DNA of 64,000 nucleotides from the NCBI GenBank assembly GCA_026120035.1, contig JALRME010000001.1, positions 2,059,909 through 2,123,908 of the forward strand, read 5' to 3'. Below, in pieces: positions 31,036 to 42,809 of the stretch. Position 1 is the stretch's first letter. Every line of letters begins with the position of its first letter. The translations under genes were made by a program, and so were the position numbers. The notes beneath the pieces are model-generated. The model saw only the letters and a list, made by a program, of their open reading frames with translations. It had not been told where the DNA came from and searched no databases. The stretch is from Coleophoma eucalyptorum. Its lineage: Eukaryota > Ascomycota > Leotiomycetes > Helotiales > Dermateaceae.

Positions 31036-33807
31036 GGTGCTCCTTGCTTCTGCTATGGTTGATGATTACAATTTGGCAAACTGCTGGAAGAGTCACTAAT
31101 ATCGATAGATTTTGAACGCTTCAAGAAAGTTTCAATGGTTCAATGTCTCAGAATATTTAAGATCCTACGTCTGCAATTGAACAGTGATATCGCAATACAA
31201 TATAGGCGTCATGAAAGGTGGGATAAGAGTCAACTATCTCGGAGGCCCGATAGCCCACGGCCAAGTCTGATTGCGAAGCAAGACGCAAAATTCACTGGCC
31301 TATGTTAAAAAGAAGAGACAATTGAACTATCTTGACTCGCGAATATAGTATACCATTGGTATAATCTTTAAGGTATGGGGGGACGCTGCATAACAGATAG
31401 TTGGGCGATCCAGATCGAAAACGTGCATTTGCCCGAATATGCATTTGCACGAAGTGTGAAGATATAATAGACCTCCAAGTAAGCAGCACTAGCCGCCACT
31501 TCTTCTAGATAGGTTGGTTGCATTGAAGTATGCTAACCAATATTTCCGAAAGAACTTCACGGACAGAACTGGTATTGCATAGTATAAGACGCCGCGGGAT
31601 ATCTATAAATTGCGATGATCATTTGACAAATGACTAAGCACTGTCTTTGCTAAGATCTGTTGTCCGAGCGCTTTCTTTCAAACTCCATCTCGTGCTCGGG
31701 ATGTTCACGACTACTCCACCACACCCCACGGCCAATAATCGGAATCTTCACTCAGCTTTTCTTAATATTATTTCATCACAGCTCGCAAGCAGATCCTGTG
31801 CTGAAAACCCCTGACACCTGTGGTAATAAGCCACTAAGCAGCTATAGAGCACGTTATGACAAAGATACTGAGATCATGTTTGGTGGTAACAAAACGCTCG
31901 GCACATAGCAAAGTCTGATAGAGGTAAGACAGTCCATTGCTGGGGCTTCATAAGTGGGTTTAATTCTACATAAACGTGCTCGTTGTTACTGACTAAAAAT
32001 GGCAGATGATTTCCAAGCGGTGAAATGTAATATATTTTGGCCCGAACGGACATAACGGAGCTACCCATTGCAGCCATCTCATGAAATGAAATCCTGTCTT
32101 CTTGCCATTTGAGGGAAATCTAAGGAGTCCGATTTCGCACCTTCATCTTAGTTGAGCTTGGTAGTTGAGCTTGGTGTTAAAGCTAAGCGCGGACCCTACC
32201 TTATGCCAGGAATAAGACACAATCTAGGGCCTCCTCGGCGTACAGGTAAACTTGCATACCACATCAACGTAACAATTCTTGGAGTATCAGTAAACTTTCT
32301 CTAGTGAAAGCTAGATGCGAACGCATGCGCCCAGTGAGCGCTGGCAACGAGGCCACGGCTGAGATAAGTGGTTCACCGCCAAGATTGTGAGCCTAGCATC
32401 TTATGCAGTCAAGGCTGTTTGTGTGATGTAGTCAGAATGCAGGTACTTCCAGCAGGCACCGGCCCGCAGGTGGACGTTGCTGAATCTGCGTCACAGATGG
32501 ATGAGCCGACTGGCAGACCAAGTGACAAACCAAGTTGGTCTGTCAGTGCAACTAGGTCTGTCAGTAATGCAGCTGTAAGATATGGCAGGGTCAACATTCA
32601 AAGTTGAGTGAGACACAGCAACAACGTCCAAGTTACTTCATTCGGACCGGTGCGATGATTCTACGAACATACGAGCCGATACGAATAGATGCTGGGGATG
32701 GCCGCTAGATGATGCCGTACCTAAGACCGGAAGCAATTTACTTGATCGTTTCCACTGTAGACCATGACTTTACAAAAGGTTAGGAATGGAGTATACTGTC
32801 TGAATTTGGACTTGTCCTTTCTCCCGAATACCAGCCGGAATGCCTCGGTCAGGCACGATGTCAGGAAAACCAAATCAAGTGAGACATAAATACACGTGTA
32901 ACAAGGGCTACCCCTGACAAGGGTATCTGTCTGCTTACTGACCATATTTGCCTATCCTGGTTCTTAGGATAAAAAAAGCGTGGTTGAGGATCTCCTTTCA
33001 ATTAATATCGCAAGTACAGAGCAAGCGAGCGTGGGCGACGAACGGAACTCTAATTTGGAAGGATCATGCTCGAGTTCGTGGAGTGCAGCGGTTGAAGTGG
33101 GTAGCACAAGCGGGAAAGGTCCCGATGAAGTTCATGTTCATCGGTCAGGGTCGAAGCGGTCTCCACTTTATCGGCGATAGGTTGAGCACGGTGACTCGAT
33201 TAGATCTTAATAGTCGGAGAATACCTTCAAAACGGGAGGATCTCCGCCTGTAAGGTTGTGGAATCACATCTGCCAGAGGCACTTTCCGCTGCAGTCAGGC
33301 ATGTTGCAAAGTCGTGCTCCATTTCTCTGCGCTTGGGCACTGCTCGCGATACCCTTCCTCATTGGCTGCATTCGTTTATTGTAGTCACCGGATGCTTCAA
33401 TATTGAGCTCTACCCCAGGGCCGACCATCAGTTCGAAAGGCTAAACCTCGTCGTTGATAGCAGGTAATTCTCCTGAGGTATATGCGACCCGGTAGCTACC
33501 ACAGCATTATACAGTACTGAACGGGAAGACTCCGCATGTGGCTTGTTTCGTCATGAAGATGGGTCCTCTGCGGAATGAGATTAAGCACAGATCGGTATCT
33601 GTATAACGTTGATAGTTATGACTCCGGGAAACAAGTCTCTCTATCCAAGAAACAACCGGACTGACATATATAAGATACGCTCTGCGCAACTTGTTTGCGC
33701 TGCTTCAGGCTTTGACCCCTCTAGCTTCAGCAACTGACTTAGTAGCTCTTGCGCCGACACTCTTTTTGTACCCTGGCCCTCTCCCTTAATCTATCCTCTC
33801 ACTCATC
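31036..33807. other. Gene-poor region, 2.8 kb
   Basis: No gene recognised. Overlapping ORFs near 32370-32610 and 32950-33470 have different frames and no family signature. A partial direct repeat (AGTTGAGCTTGGT twice) lies near 32152-32177. The right end contains the TATATAAG promoter of the next gene. Confidence 0.45.
33667..33674 (+). promoter_or_regulatory. Likely TATA box of the DUF7029/7223-like gene
   Basis: TATATAAG about 135 bp upstream of the ATG, with a C/T-rich stretch (CCCTCTCCCTTAATCTATCC) between, as in highly expressed fungal secreted-protein genes. Confidence 0.5.
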
Positions 33808-35272
33808 ATGCTCTTCTCCCTGAGCTTTGCTGCAAAGGCAGCTGCTATGTTGGCTGTTGCCGACATTGCCGCCTCCCTCCCAATCAACGACGACGCTTGT
33901 ATCGAAGAGCGTGCAACTGCAGCTGTCGATAATTCTACCACTGTTCTCGGGCCTGTCTCCAACCCTACTGTCGACAAGGTCGCACTGGATAATGTGGTCC
34001 CAACCACAAATGTTTCCCTCGTTTATGGTGTCAATGGAACTCTGTCCGAAGGCGAGATGACAGTATCCCATGCCATGAAGTATCCAACTGTGGTTCTAGA
34101 GGACATTGCTTCGGTCACTGCTGTTGACTGCGATGCAACCTCGGTTCAAATCACTTTTGAAAACTTAACTGTTTTTAACGCAGCTCAAGATGCTTGGACT
34201 GCTACTCCAGACCCATTCGTTTTGATTACAAACCATATGGGAGACTGTGACGCGGAGCTGGAGAGAGGTATTTTCCTCGCCACTACTCTCTCTTTCGACA
34301 ATGCCACTTTGGCCGTGACTTGTGAATCCGAGAAGACTAATGTGTCTACTACTGCTAGTAAGTTCAAGAAAATTTGTGTGTTCGGGGCTGGGCTAACCCT
34401 TTGAAGGTGTTACCGAGATCACTTTTGGAGGCGTACCTGGAACCGCCATCTCAAAACGTGCACTAACACTTGATCCAACCTTTAACTTGGACTTGACAGT
34501 GCCTTTGGCTAATGACACCATCCTGTACGAATACGATCCATACATCACCGTTACTGCCGACACTGCTACCGTTTCCGCCAACGTCACTTTCTCAGGTTAC
34601 TTTAAGTACAGCTGGCTTCTCTTCAAGGTCGAAGATCTATACTTCGACGTCGACGCCGATCTCTCTGCCGACCTTGCTCTTTCTTTGGATATTACTTCAT
34701 CATACGACTACAGTGTTGTTTATACAGCGCCTTCTCTCACCTACAGTGTGGTTTCGGTGCCCGGTCTCCTTACCCTTGGCCCGGCTCTCAACTTCGATAT
34801 TGGTGCTGATGTCTCTGTCAGTGAGGCAGTTGACATCACAACGGAAGTTGGAATCGCTATTACAGGCGGAAATGCGCATCTTGATCTTCTTGACTCCTCC
34901 TCAACTTCAAGTACTGGCTGGACCCCTGAATATACCGCCTCTATCAATGCTTCCGGAGTCGCCGATGGAAAGGTCAACCCTTATGTCTCACTCACCGTTG
35001 AGTTGGCCATCAACTTTTTCTCTGGTCTCGTTGATCTATCAACTGGACTCACGGCTAAACCAGGATTCAACAATACCTTGACATTGACGGGTTCCGGGGG
35101 TGTTGATCTCGCAGGTGTCACTGGCCTTAACAGCAATGGCACTTGCTCTCAAGGGCTTGAGCTAGCCTCCGACTTCGTATTTGAGTTGGATGCCTTCGCT
35201 ACCGAGTGGTATAGCACTACTCTTTACGATGTCACCGTCCCGCTTGTTGACGAATGTTATGCTTGGGCTTAA
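33808..35272 (+). CDS. Secreted DUF7029/DUF7223-like protein
   Basis: Secreted beta-rich glycoprotein of unknown function. Exons are 33808-34357 and 34407-35272, about 471 residues. Signal peptide: MLFSLSFAAKAAAMLAVADI. The N-terminal domain includes MKYPTVVLEDIASVTAVDC and FVLITNHMGDCDAELERGI, matching what I recall of DUF7029 (which recurs in fungal secreted proteins). The C-terminal domain is a long beta-strand-rich region with alternating hydrophobics (FDVDADLSADLALSLDI, LTLGPALNFDIGADV) and a Cys pair near the end (GTCSQGL, DECYAWA), like DUF7223. Many N-glycosylation sequons are present. No catalytic residues are recognisable. It sits in a gene-poor stretch with a clear TATA box, typical of inducible extracellular proteins. 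The family name is from memory of motif layout, not from a search. Confidence 0.75.
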
Positions 35273-38200
35273 ATCTATATCCTGAAGACTACAACAGAAG
35301 TGTAGTTTTGTTCAGATTAATTCTAATCATAATTGTCAACTGAAGCCAAAGCTCTCGGCCTGCTATCTTCTGTCTTGTGTGTGGCTCCTGTGGGAAGCAT
35401 TCGTGCCAGCCAAGTAGCGTGGATTTCTCGAATTTTGTGCAGATTTTTTAAATTCCCTCCAAAACACTAGAATATTATCGGTGAGATTCGTTCTATACCA
35501 ATAAGTGTGCTTACTTGTGTGTCAAATTAACTTCTCTTTGGGGGTGTGCCTAAATGACTTAGTGTTCTTGGAGAATGAAGTCGCAAAGTGCTATTAGATA
35601 AATAACTCAAGAACCTTGCCTTACTTTTCGAGACTGTTGATAAATTGATCAAATTGTGCTCAAAATTTGGCACCTAGTGAGCGATATTATAGCAAAGATG
35701 CGTAGCACCGTCGCTTAATAGACCAAGAACCGTCAGAACTACCGAAATTCCATTTTCACGGGGAGAACTTCAAAACATTAACTACCTTCTCAGACCCAGG
35801 CCTCTTTCGATTGCTCCCTAAAGCATTTATAATTCGCCGCCGCAGGAATTACTTATCTCGACATCAAGCCACATTGCGCAATTCGTACCGTCTTTCTCAA
35901 TCGAGGCAAATCCCCAGACTTGGCATATTAAGCTTATTCATACCCGGCGTTATTGCGCTGAAAGCCGCTAGCCCCCGCTGAGCAGATCGATCCTCGCTCG
36001 CATAGAGGCAAGGTAGGGGCCACGCTCCATGTCCATGATACTCGCCGCTAAGCGTTGCAATGTTCAGTCATTCATCATTGCGAGTCCCCTTAGACTATAC
36101 TTTAGCGTACGGTTTAGTGTTCTGGGATGCGACCGTTGTGGTGCAATCAAGCAGGTGGTTGTTAAAGCCTCGTGGCGCTATTATTGGCAGTAGATGCCGG
36201 ACCTATTAGACTTGACACCCCCCTCATCATGAGGAAGCTTGATCCATCATTCATCCATAATACCTTTACACTTTCAAGTCAACCGAACTCATGTCTCTCA
36301 CTGGGATTTGTAGGTTGGAGTCTTGGCAGCTGTACATGCACTATGCACTCTACATGTATTTCTATACCTGGTTGGTCTGGAGGCCTTCCGGAGTGGTTGA
36401 CCGGTGCCTGAGCAATGAAATTTCGAACCTAGGTTACCCTTACACCATTTGAGATGTGGATCTCTAGTTCTCGTGTGCGATACCTGCTAGCCTGCTCGTA
36501 TTTGAGTCTCCCTGCGTGGTTGACCTTGATTGCTACTGGAAGAACTGGTCTTCGATTATGCATCAGCAGAGCATTGAGGATTTTGGTCATTATTTAGGGA
36601 CAACGGCCCTGAACACGGGAAATCAGGCATCCATATACCATAAACTATAGATATCGGAATATGATGTCAGCGGTATGGACATGTAGAAACCCATTTTGAG
36701 CCTGTGTTTTCCCGCGCTCTGTCCATTTGATCTCTAAAGCTGGCCAAATGGTTTTGCGAATACTTGATCTGTCTTTGACTTAAAACAAATAATGATATGT
36801 AACCATTGCAGGTATAAAGCAGTAGTTATTCAAACTAACTAGTCAAAGTTGTCTCTAAGGGCTACGTCACTTTCTCCATCATGAGCTAGAGACAGGCAAG
36901 GCTGAACGAGCCAAGTTGGTATGTTTCCGAGACACACTGCAAGCACGAACGCCTTACAGGGCTGATTCTCTTCCTCCCTGCAGCCGACAAGAATTCGCTT
37001 CAGCTATTGTCGCATGGGTTTACACCGTTTCCCTCGTAGATGGGATATCTCCGCCCAACCTCGGATGCAAACTGATTGTGTCGCTGTAGAGTCATCGGCA
37101 CACTTACTCCAGGCTGCTGTTAAAGCGGGCTGCTCGAAGCCTCATCAAAGGATCACCTACCGTGCCTCCAATCAGATCTCTATCAAGCTTTGGCTGCCGC
37201 GGACTTGTCCCCCCGATCCACTCCATGATATAGGAATCCTTCCGGAAGCATGAATGACTTTCCTCGAACGGATCCAGTATGCGCAGCCACTTCACCCAGG
37301 AGTTTCTTGATCCGAACTTTGAAGAATTTGATTCCAAATTTGGATATAGTTGAAGAACGCGGAGAGGGGGGGGGGACAGGAGAAGACGCATTAGACTATC
37401 TTGGCAAAGTATAAACAAGCTCCCTCCAATCTCTGCTTATGTCAGGTGGGTGAATAACTGCAACTCGTACGAGTTTGCTTTATTGATAGCGATTCATAAA
37501 TAAGAGCATAGTGAACGGCCTAGACACCTTGCAAAAAATCCCAGAGCAAAATCACTTTCTATATCTGTCGCTTGCGTATAATCACTTGGGTGTGTTTTGA
37601 AGTCAGCGAACTGCAAAATCATTCCTACAGGTCCATATCACAAACATACACGCCGCTTAACTATGGGGGATCAGGGTGAATTTTCCAATGTTGCTATTAA
37701 TGGCTCAGTTTCTAAGTACTATCAAGATTTACTTGCTTCCTTCTATGTTTAGATGTGATTTTCCATCGATCACAATCTTCTAAACATACTTGAGACACCC
37801 AGACCGCGACTAATTGATCAACCAGTGCCTCGGTGGATCAACGCAACAATGTAGATCCCTCAATCGCCACCAATCTTTACTCGAGGTACTCTATCAATCG
37901 ATACTTGGCAGACATGGACGATATCCCATGGAGCAATCGAGTTGACAGTCACACATCTGTCAACGCTGCCCAACGAAGGTCGAGAAGGGTTATGCAGTCA
38001 AAGCTCGGCATACTTGTCAAATCTATCGATGGTTGTAATTCGAACCAAAGCTAGGGCAATTATCTTTGCGGAATGGAAGACATGATACTGTTAAGTACGT
38101 CCGCAACTAAGAAGACTTCTAGACACTAAGCAAGCGACTAATACGGTACGCCTTGAACAGATGACAGAAAGGGTTGATTTACAAAACGCCACAAAAAAAT

Positions 38201-39531
38201 CTCGATCTAGCAGGTTATCTCAAAGCTACCTTGAGACTCTACTCATTCAGGAACTGCTACAGCATCAAGTATACACGCTTGTAGCTCGGATTTGAATACA
38301 CACGTGACATGCGATTCGCTCGTCGCCTATTGGCGAAATACTTTCTCAGATCAGATTCGCTCTAGGTGCGTGCTATGGAGACTGTGGTTGTTGCTTCCAT
38401 CCTGGCTAACCCATTGGGTTCAAGCACCGCCAGCAGAAATATACAATTAGCCAATAAGTGAAACGAGCTCGAAATTTACCATACTAGTCTCTACTTGCAG
38501 AAACTATCTATGCAAGCAGAGCTCGATCGATTGATGGCCTCACAAGTTTATTCGGAGCGTCTAGGAACGAAGCGCTGTCAAAATATTTCCCTTGGAGAAT
38601 AGGTGATGTAAAAGAGTGTTTTTATGCCCGCTCAATACGCGGGCTAGAAAGTTTTGTAGATAGATCAGGCAAACAAAACATCGTGATATGAAGTTCCTAA
38701 ACTTTTCCACAGACTATTGCAGCTCGCAATGGATTTTTTAATCAGTGAAATAAACGTGAGATGTTGCTTGAATACCTACTCAGGTATTCAACTGCAAAGT
38801 TGTGGGATAGATAGGTAGAGCGAACATGACCTTGTGTATAGGGATAACTTATATATAATGAAATCAATAGCACAAAGATCGGCGTGTTGGGTCACCAGAC
38901 AGAAACGTGAAAGGTTTTGGAGCCAAGCCTCGAGTACGTGATAGATAAGGTCATGATTGTCTCGGCGTTTCGTGGCTCAGACCGGATCCACTTTGATTGA
39001 TGGAGTATACAGTAAAAACCGTCAGATATAAATGATAGAGTCTATTGAACATTAATTCATAGCAGATGGAGAGTTACCAGAGAAGGACAGTATGCATCCC
39101 TTTGATCTTCACCACTGCATAGAAGTATTTGGAATGAAGATAGACAGCAGGATAAGAACCAAGAAGAAGATGAATAAAGCGAAAGAGGAGTCACATGATG
39201 ACCTATGATCTCACCACTTCGTCATCTAAGCCTCCGCAGCTAAGCTGAGAAGCTGTGCTGCCGAGTATTTGAAAAGTGACCCGAGCGAACCACAGCCAAC
39301 GCACCAGCAGCCTTAGTTCCTTGGTCCCCTGCCTTGACTGCTCTTGTACTTGAGTGGCAGTGCTATTTCTCTTGGTATGACCATTCAATATCTGCCAGCA
39401 TCTGACCACCGGTACTTTAAAGCCATCACAAGTCCCGCTGCCTTCGCGCTTTAAACCGGTCGCTTTTTGCTCCCTTGTTACTTACAACCAGGGAAATTGT
39501 AATCGAATTCCTTCCACTACACACCATAAAG
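35273..39531. other. Gene-free stretch, 4.3 kb
   Basis: The longest gap in the window. ORFs at 36172-36411, 37014-37253 and 37833-38054 are short, isolated and without recognisable motifs. No terminal repeats, transposase-like frames or tRNA could be read by eye. It may contain heavily decayed repeats or a regulatory/heterochromatic segment. Confidence 0.5.
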
Positions 39532-40181
39532 ATGGATATTGTCAAAAGAGCTTTCATCGACAAGCGCGCGACTTGCCGCACAGGGTTTGTATTTCGCGCA
39601 TTATCAACTTCGACGTTCCAATTTGACTGACTGAATGACATAGATATCCTTACTATCGCACATACTACTGCTCGACCTGGAGCAGATGGGGACGCTGGGT
39701 CCTAGCCGGCGTCTTGATCTTTTTCGCCTTGGTCTTTATCCTCGCATACCTGTACGTATTTCGCAGCAAAACTCCCCTCCCCTCGACGCACCCCATACCT
39801 ACCCCACAAATGATCACCACCACCACCACCTTCAATCCTCGCCACGCATCCCCCCAAAACAACTCACAGAAATTCTCCGAAGGAGAAAAGAAAGAAAGAA
39901 AGAAAAACAGTATAGCTAACAAGCCTGTCTAACATAGATGTCTCGCCCGCCGCCGCCGCCGTCGTCGCGTAACGAACTACAGCACCAATCCCACACCGAT
40001 GGTGGCTAGTACCGCGCCCGCCCCAGCATATGGCTACAACAATGGGCCACCGCAGGAATACGGACAGACGAACTATGGCAATGGGGCTTATGGAGCAAAC
40101 CCACCGTATCAGCAAGGCTACAACCCACCACCAGGACCTCCACCAAACGCGTATGGAGGATACAAGGCGCCAAATCCATGA
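39532..40181 (+). CDS. RCR-family (Congo red resistance) single-pass membrane protein
   Basis: Small protein of the RCR family; yeast Rcr1/Rcr2 act in chitin deposition and in sorting of plasma-membrane transporters through the endosomal system. Exons are 39532-39584, 39644-39751 and 39938-40181, about 134 residues, and were found only by splicing three short frames. The N-terminal lumenal part has Cys and Tyr (CRTGYPYYRTYYCSTWSRWG). One membrane helix WVLAGVLIFFALVFILAYL (36-54) is followed by a Cys and an Arg run (RRRRRRR, 58-64). The cytosolic tail is Pro/Gly/Tyr/Asn-rich (YGYNNGPPQEYG, QQGYNPPPGPPPNAYGG), including PPxY-like stretches that could contact Rsp5/Nedd4 ligases. This layout matches short Pezizomycotina RCR proteins. 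Confidence 0.85.
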
Positions 40182-41978
40182 GTGACGAGCGAAAGGCGTT
40201 GAAGGTTGTCATTTTATTATGTCTGAACGATCATGACCAAGGGCTGGGATTCAACGGGGCATGGCAGTCCTCCGATGATTGCAAACAATGTATAACTAGG
40301 AATTGGTGTGAGGGAGGGTTAATGATAATTGATGGCTTGCTCTTCTACATAATAGACCTTTCACTCGTGATTGAATAAGTATTGGTCAGAGTAACCACTA
40401 CTCGATCGGTCTTAAGTTTCTGGGTTTTTTCCTTCGTATCTCGCGTTCCGCCTTACCATATACACGCAGGCGTGCCATTTCCACCCAGCACGATAAACAC
40501 AAACCAAGAACCATTATTTAGGAATCCGAGTTGCTACAAGCTCAAGAACTATTCACAAACACTTCTCTCCAAACTCCAGCCACATTTATTTAGCTTTGGA
40601 AGTTGGACCATAACGTTTGGAAGAAGGCTGAGTACATATAAACTGCTTCTCGTTCACAAGGATGGTATAAATCGCAACATCTTTACCCCTCACCCTCAGC
40701 CCCCAAAACAAAACAAAACAAACCCCAGAAAACTGCCAAAGTAACGTAATACCTCCAATACCCAAAGTTCTAGTTAGAAAGACCAAGTTATTTTTGTGTT
40801 CATATATAGATTCTATCTCATAGCCTTCTCATCAGAGCCTCTGTCACCTCTTGCAATCGTTGTTGTGACCAAGATAGAACAGAGACGACGAGAGGCGAGA
40901 GAACGAGAAAAACGAATAACTCCCCTCTACAACCGACCGTTCAACGGCCGCCAGAGTACTGCAGTACATTACCACGATTACCTGATTCGATTTATTTGAA
41001 CCTCACACCTCCCTCTCACCCTACCTTACTTTACCGCTGATCCCCCAACGACCATGCCGGAAGACGACGGTTCCTTCCCCGACACGACCTACGGGCTGAT
41101 CCCCTCCACAAAACAGCCATACTGCCTCGGCATACATTCAAAGCCTCGTTCACCTCCTTCCACAGCAGGAGTTCAAAAAAAGTCCCTGGTCAACTGGAGA
41201 AGGAGCGTTGTATAGAAACAAGCCATGACATCTAAAACCAGACACGAAGATCCGCTGCAAGGAGATGAACGGAGTAGATAGACAGGGCAATCTTGTTTCA
41301 TGGACACGGCTGAGATAACTGTGTAGGATGTATTGTCAGCCTGGTGATGATACGGTAAATTAGTATTGGAGCTTGGGCGCAAGGCTTTCTTGTAGGCTAA
41401 CTGAGAAGAAACAGGGGATGAGCGGGATTGTTTTGATTAGCGCCTGGTCCATACTTTGGAGAATCGAATGTAACTCTTTAGATTATGACTTTTACAGAAT
41501 TATGTACTTTATTCATATGTAAAGACGTTTACTTCAAGAATAGACGCTTTGTCTTCTGGTGGAGTTTCCCCAAAAATGTACATTAGATTATGATCTTGAA
41601 ACAGTACTCTGTTAAGGGAGTCAATAATTACTCTTCCCTTCCCTTAGTAGAGTACCTTTCCCGTTTTGCTGCCGCTTTTCCAGATCCTCATCTTCCCTGA
41701 AAGAGGGATTTTAAGGGGTACAGTCTTTCTGACAAGTGTGCCTGGGCGTTGCTGTGTATTTGCATCTCGTGTGAGTGCTTCCCCCAGGCACTTACTGAGC
41801 GACATGGTCCATTGGAATCCAGACCGGGTTGCAAGGTTCAAAGCCCATCGATCCTCGGTGCGGTGTCCATGATACGATGATGGTATCAGTAGGGGGCAAA
41901 TCTTCGTCATTGCATGTTGAGAAAGTAGCAGATGGCCCGAATGTGATATGAGGTGAATATATCGTCGTCAGCTAGACT
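40182..41978. other. Intergenic region with one doubtful small ORF
   Basis: Mostly non-coding by inspection. It contains a C/T-rich stretch ending just before the small ORF at 41054 and A/T-rich flanks on both sides. No other gene recognised. Confidence 0.45.
41054..41215 (+). CDS. Doubtful 53-codon ORF
   Basis: Starts MPEDDGSFPDTTYGLIPSTK and ends in a basic tail (KKSLVNWRRSVV). It follows a C/T-rich leader (CCTCCCTCTCACCCTACC) ending in ACGACCATG, a good fungal start context. The acidic start and FPDTTYGLIP phrase look protein-like, but no family is recognised and the ORF is short. It may be a genuine small gene, a first exon whose remainder is lost, or chance. Confidence 0.25.
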   Translation: MPEDDGSFPDTTYGLIPSTKQPYCLGIHSKPRSPPSTAGVQKKSLVNWRRSVV

Positions 41979-42809
41979 TCACCCAGAGCTTCTTGGTCGG
42001 TCTGGTCGAAAGTATCCTCCATAAAGCTCCTCCCATTGACTGACAACGTAGGGAGGAGGTTGTGGTGACATTGGAGCTTCAGGCGCATCATTGGAACTGA
42101 TGGCCCATCCCAAACTTCTCGGTCCTCTAGGTAGGCCGCCAATGCCTTCAGACGTGAGAGAATCAAAACCATTCCCTTCTAAGCTGTCCACAGTCATCAT
42201 CGCTTGCTGTAACTTTCCCAAGTCCCTAACCCGCTGTGGATCTTCTCCTCGCATGCTCTCACTCTCGAAATCCATATCGAGCGTGGTCGGGTCCTCATAA
42301 GTCGCTTCTGAAATAATAAATTGAGGTGCCGACCATGGCATGTCTGGTTCACCTAGACGAAACTCAGAGGGAAGTGGTGGCAGTGGCCGTTCTCTTCGAT
42401 CTTCAAGAGTCAAAGCTCTTGTATGATTGATAGGGCTCATTGAACTGTCGAACTGTCGTTCCTGCAAAGACGGAGGAGCTGAGCTACCTCTCTCATGATC
42501 TCTTCGCCTTATCACCAATCTCGACGGTTGTCTTGATGACTGTGGTTGCTGGGGCAATTGAGGTTGTGTTCGTCCATCTCGAGCTGGTGGTTGATAACCT
42601 GGCATCAATATATCTGGGATGGCTGCTCGTGCCTGTTGTTCACGAAACTTGTGCTCCATGTTCTTCGATGCATATCTCATCGAAGCAGTATGCGCCCTAT
42701 CATGCTGGGAAACGGTTACACCGAACTCGACATTGACGTAGATACCGGGAGTAACCCATCGTGACGACGTCCTCGGAGGATATGGTGATTGCTGGGAATA
42801 ATTCGTCAT
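41979..42809 (-). CDS. Hypothetical protein, Pro/Ser/Arg-rich and probably disordered
   Basis: About 276 residues in one exon from the ATG at 42809 (MTNYSQQSPYPPRTSSRW); the frame stays open further upstream but that part looks unlike protein. The first ~55 residues (WVTPGIYVNVEFGVTVSQHD) may form a small strand-rich piece. The rest is low complexity: QPQLPQQPQSSRQPSRL, RPLPPLPSEF, then acidic DMDFESESMRGEDPQ and a Tyr/Pro-rich end (QPPPYVVSQWEELYGGYF). No signal peptide or membrane helix is evident. The PLPPLP and PPPY pieces resemble SH3- and WW-binding motifs, suggesting an adaptor-type protein. I recognise no named family. Confidence 0.6.
   Translation of the reverse strand: MTNYSQQSPYPPRTSSRWVTPGIYVNVEFGVTVSQHDRAHTASMRYASKNMEHKFREQQARAAIPDILMPGYQPPARDGRTQPQLPQQPQSSRQPSRLVIRRRDHERGSSAPPSLQERQFDSSMSPINHTRALTLEDRRERPLPPLPSEFRLGEPDMPWSAPQFIISEATYEDPTTLDMDFESESMRGEDPQRVRDLGKLQQAMMTVDSLEGNGFDSLTSEGIGGLPRGPRSLGWAISSNDAPEAPMSPQPPPYVVSQWEELYGGYFRPDRPRSSG

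Noticed and set aside
32368..33467. Series of ORFs on the + strand that might form a multi-exon gene
   Set aside because: Frames do not join through good splice sites and no segment resembles a protein family. Composition is compatible with chance ORFs.
29356..35272. Secondary-metabolite cluster around the amidase gene
   Set aside because: No synthase, synthetase, terpene cyclase, P450 or cluster regulator is present nearby.
37014..37253. 79-codon ORF in the gene-free island
   Set aside because: Isolated, no motif, no adjacent exon; treated as chance.
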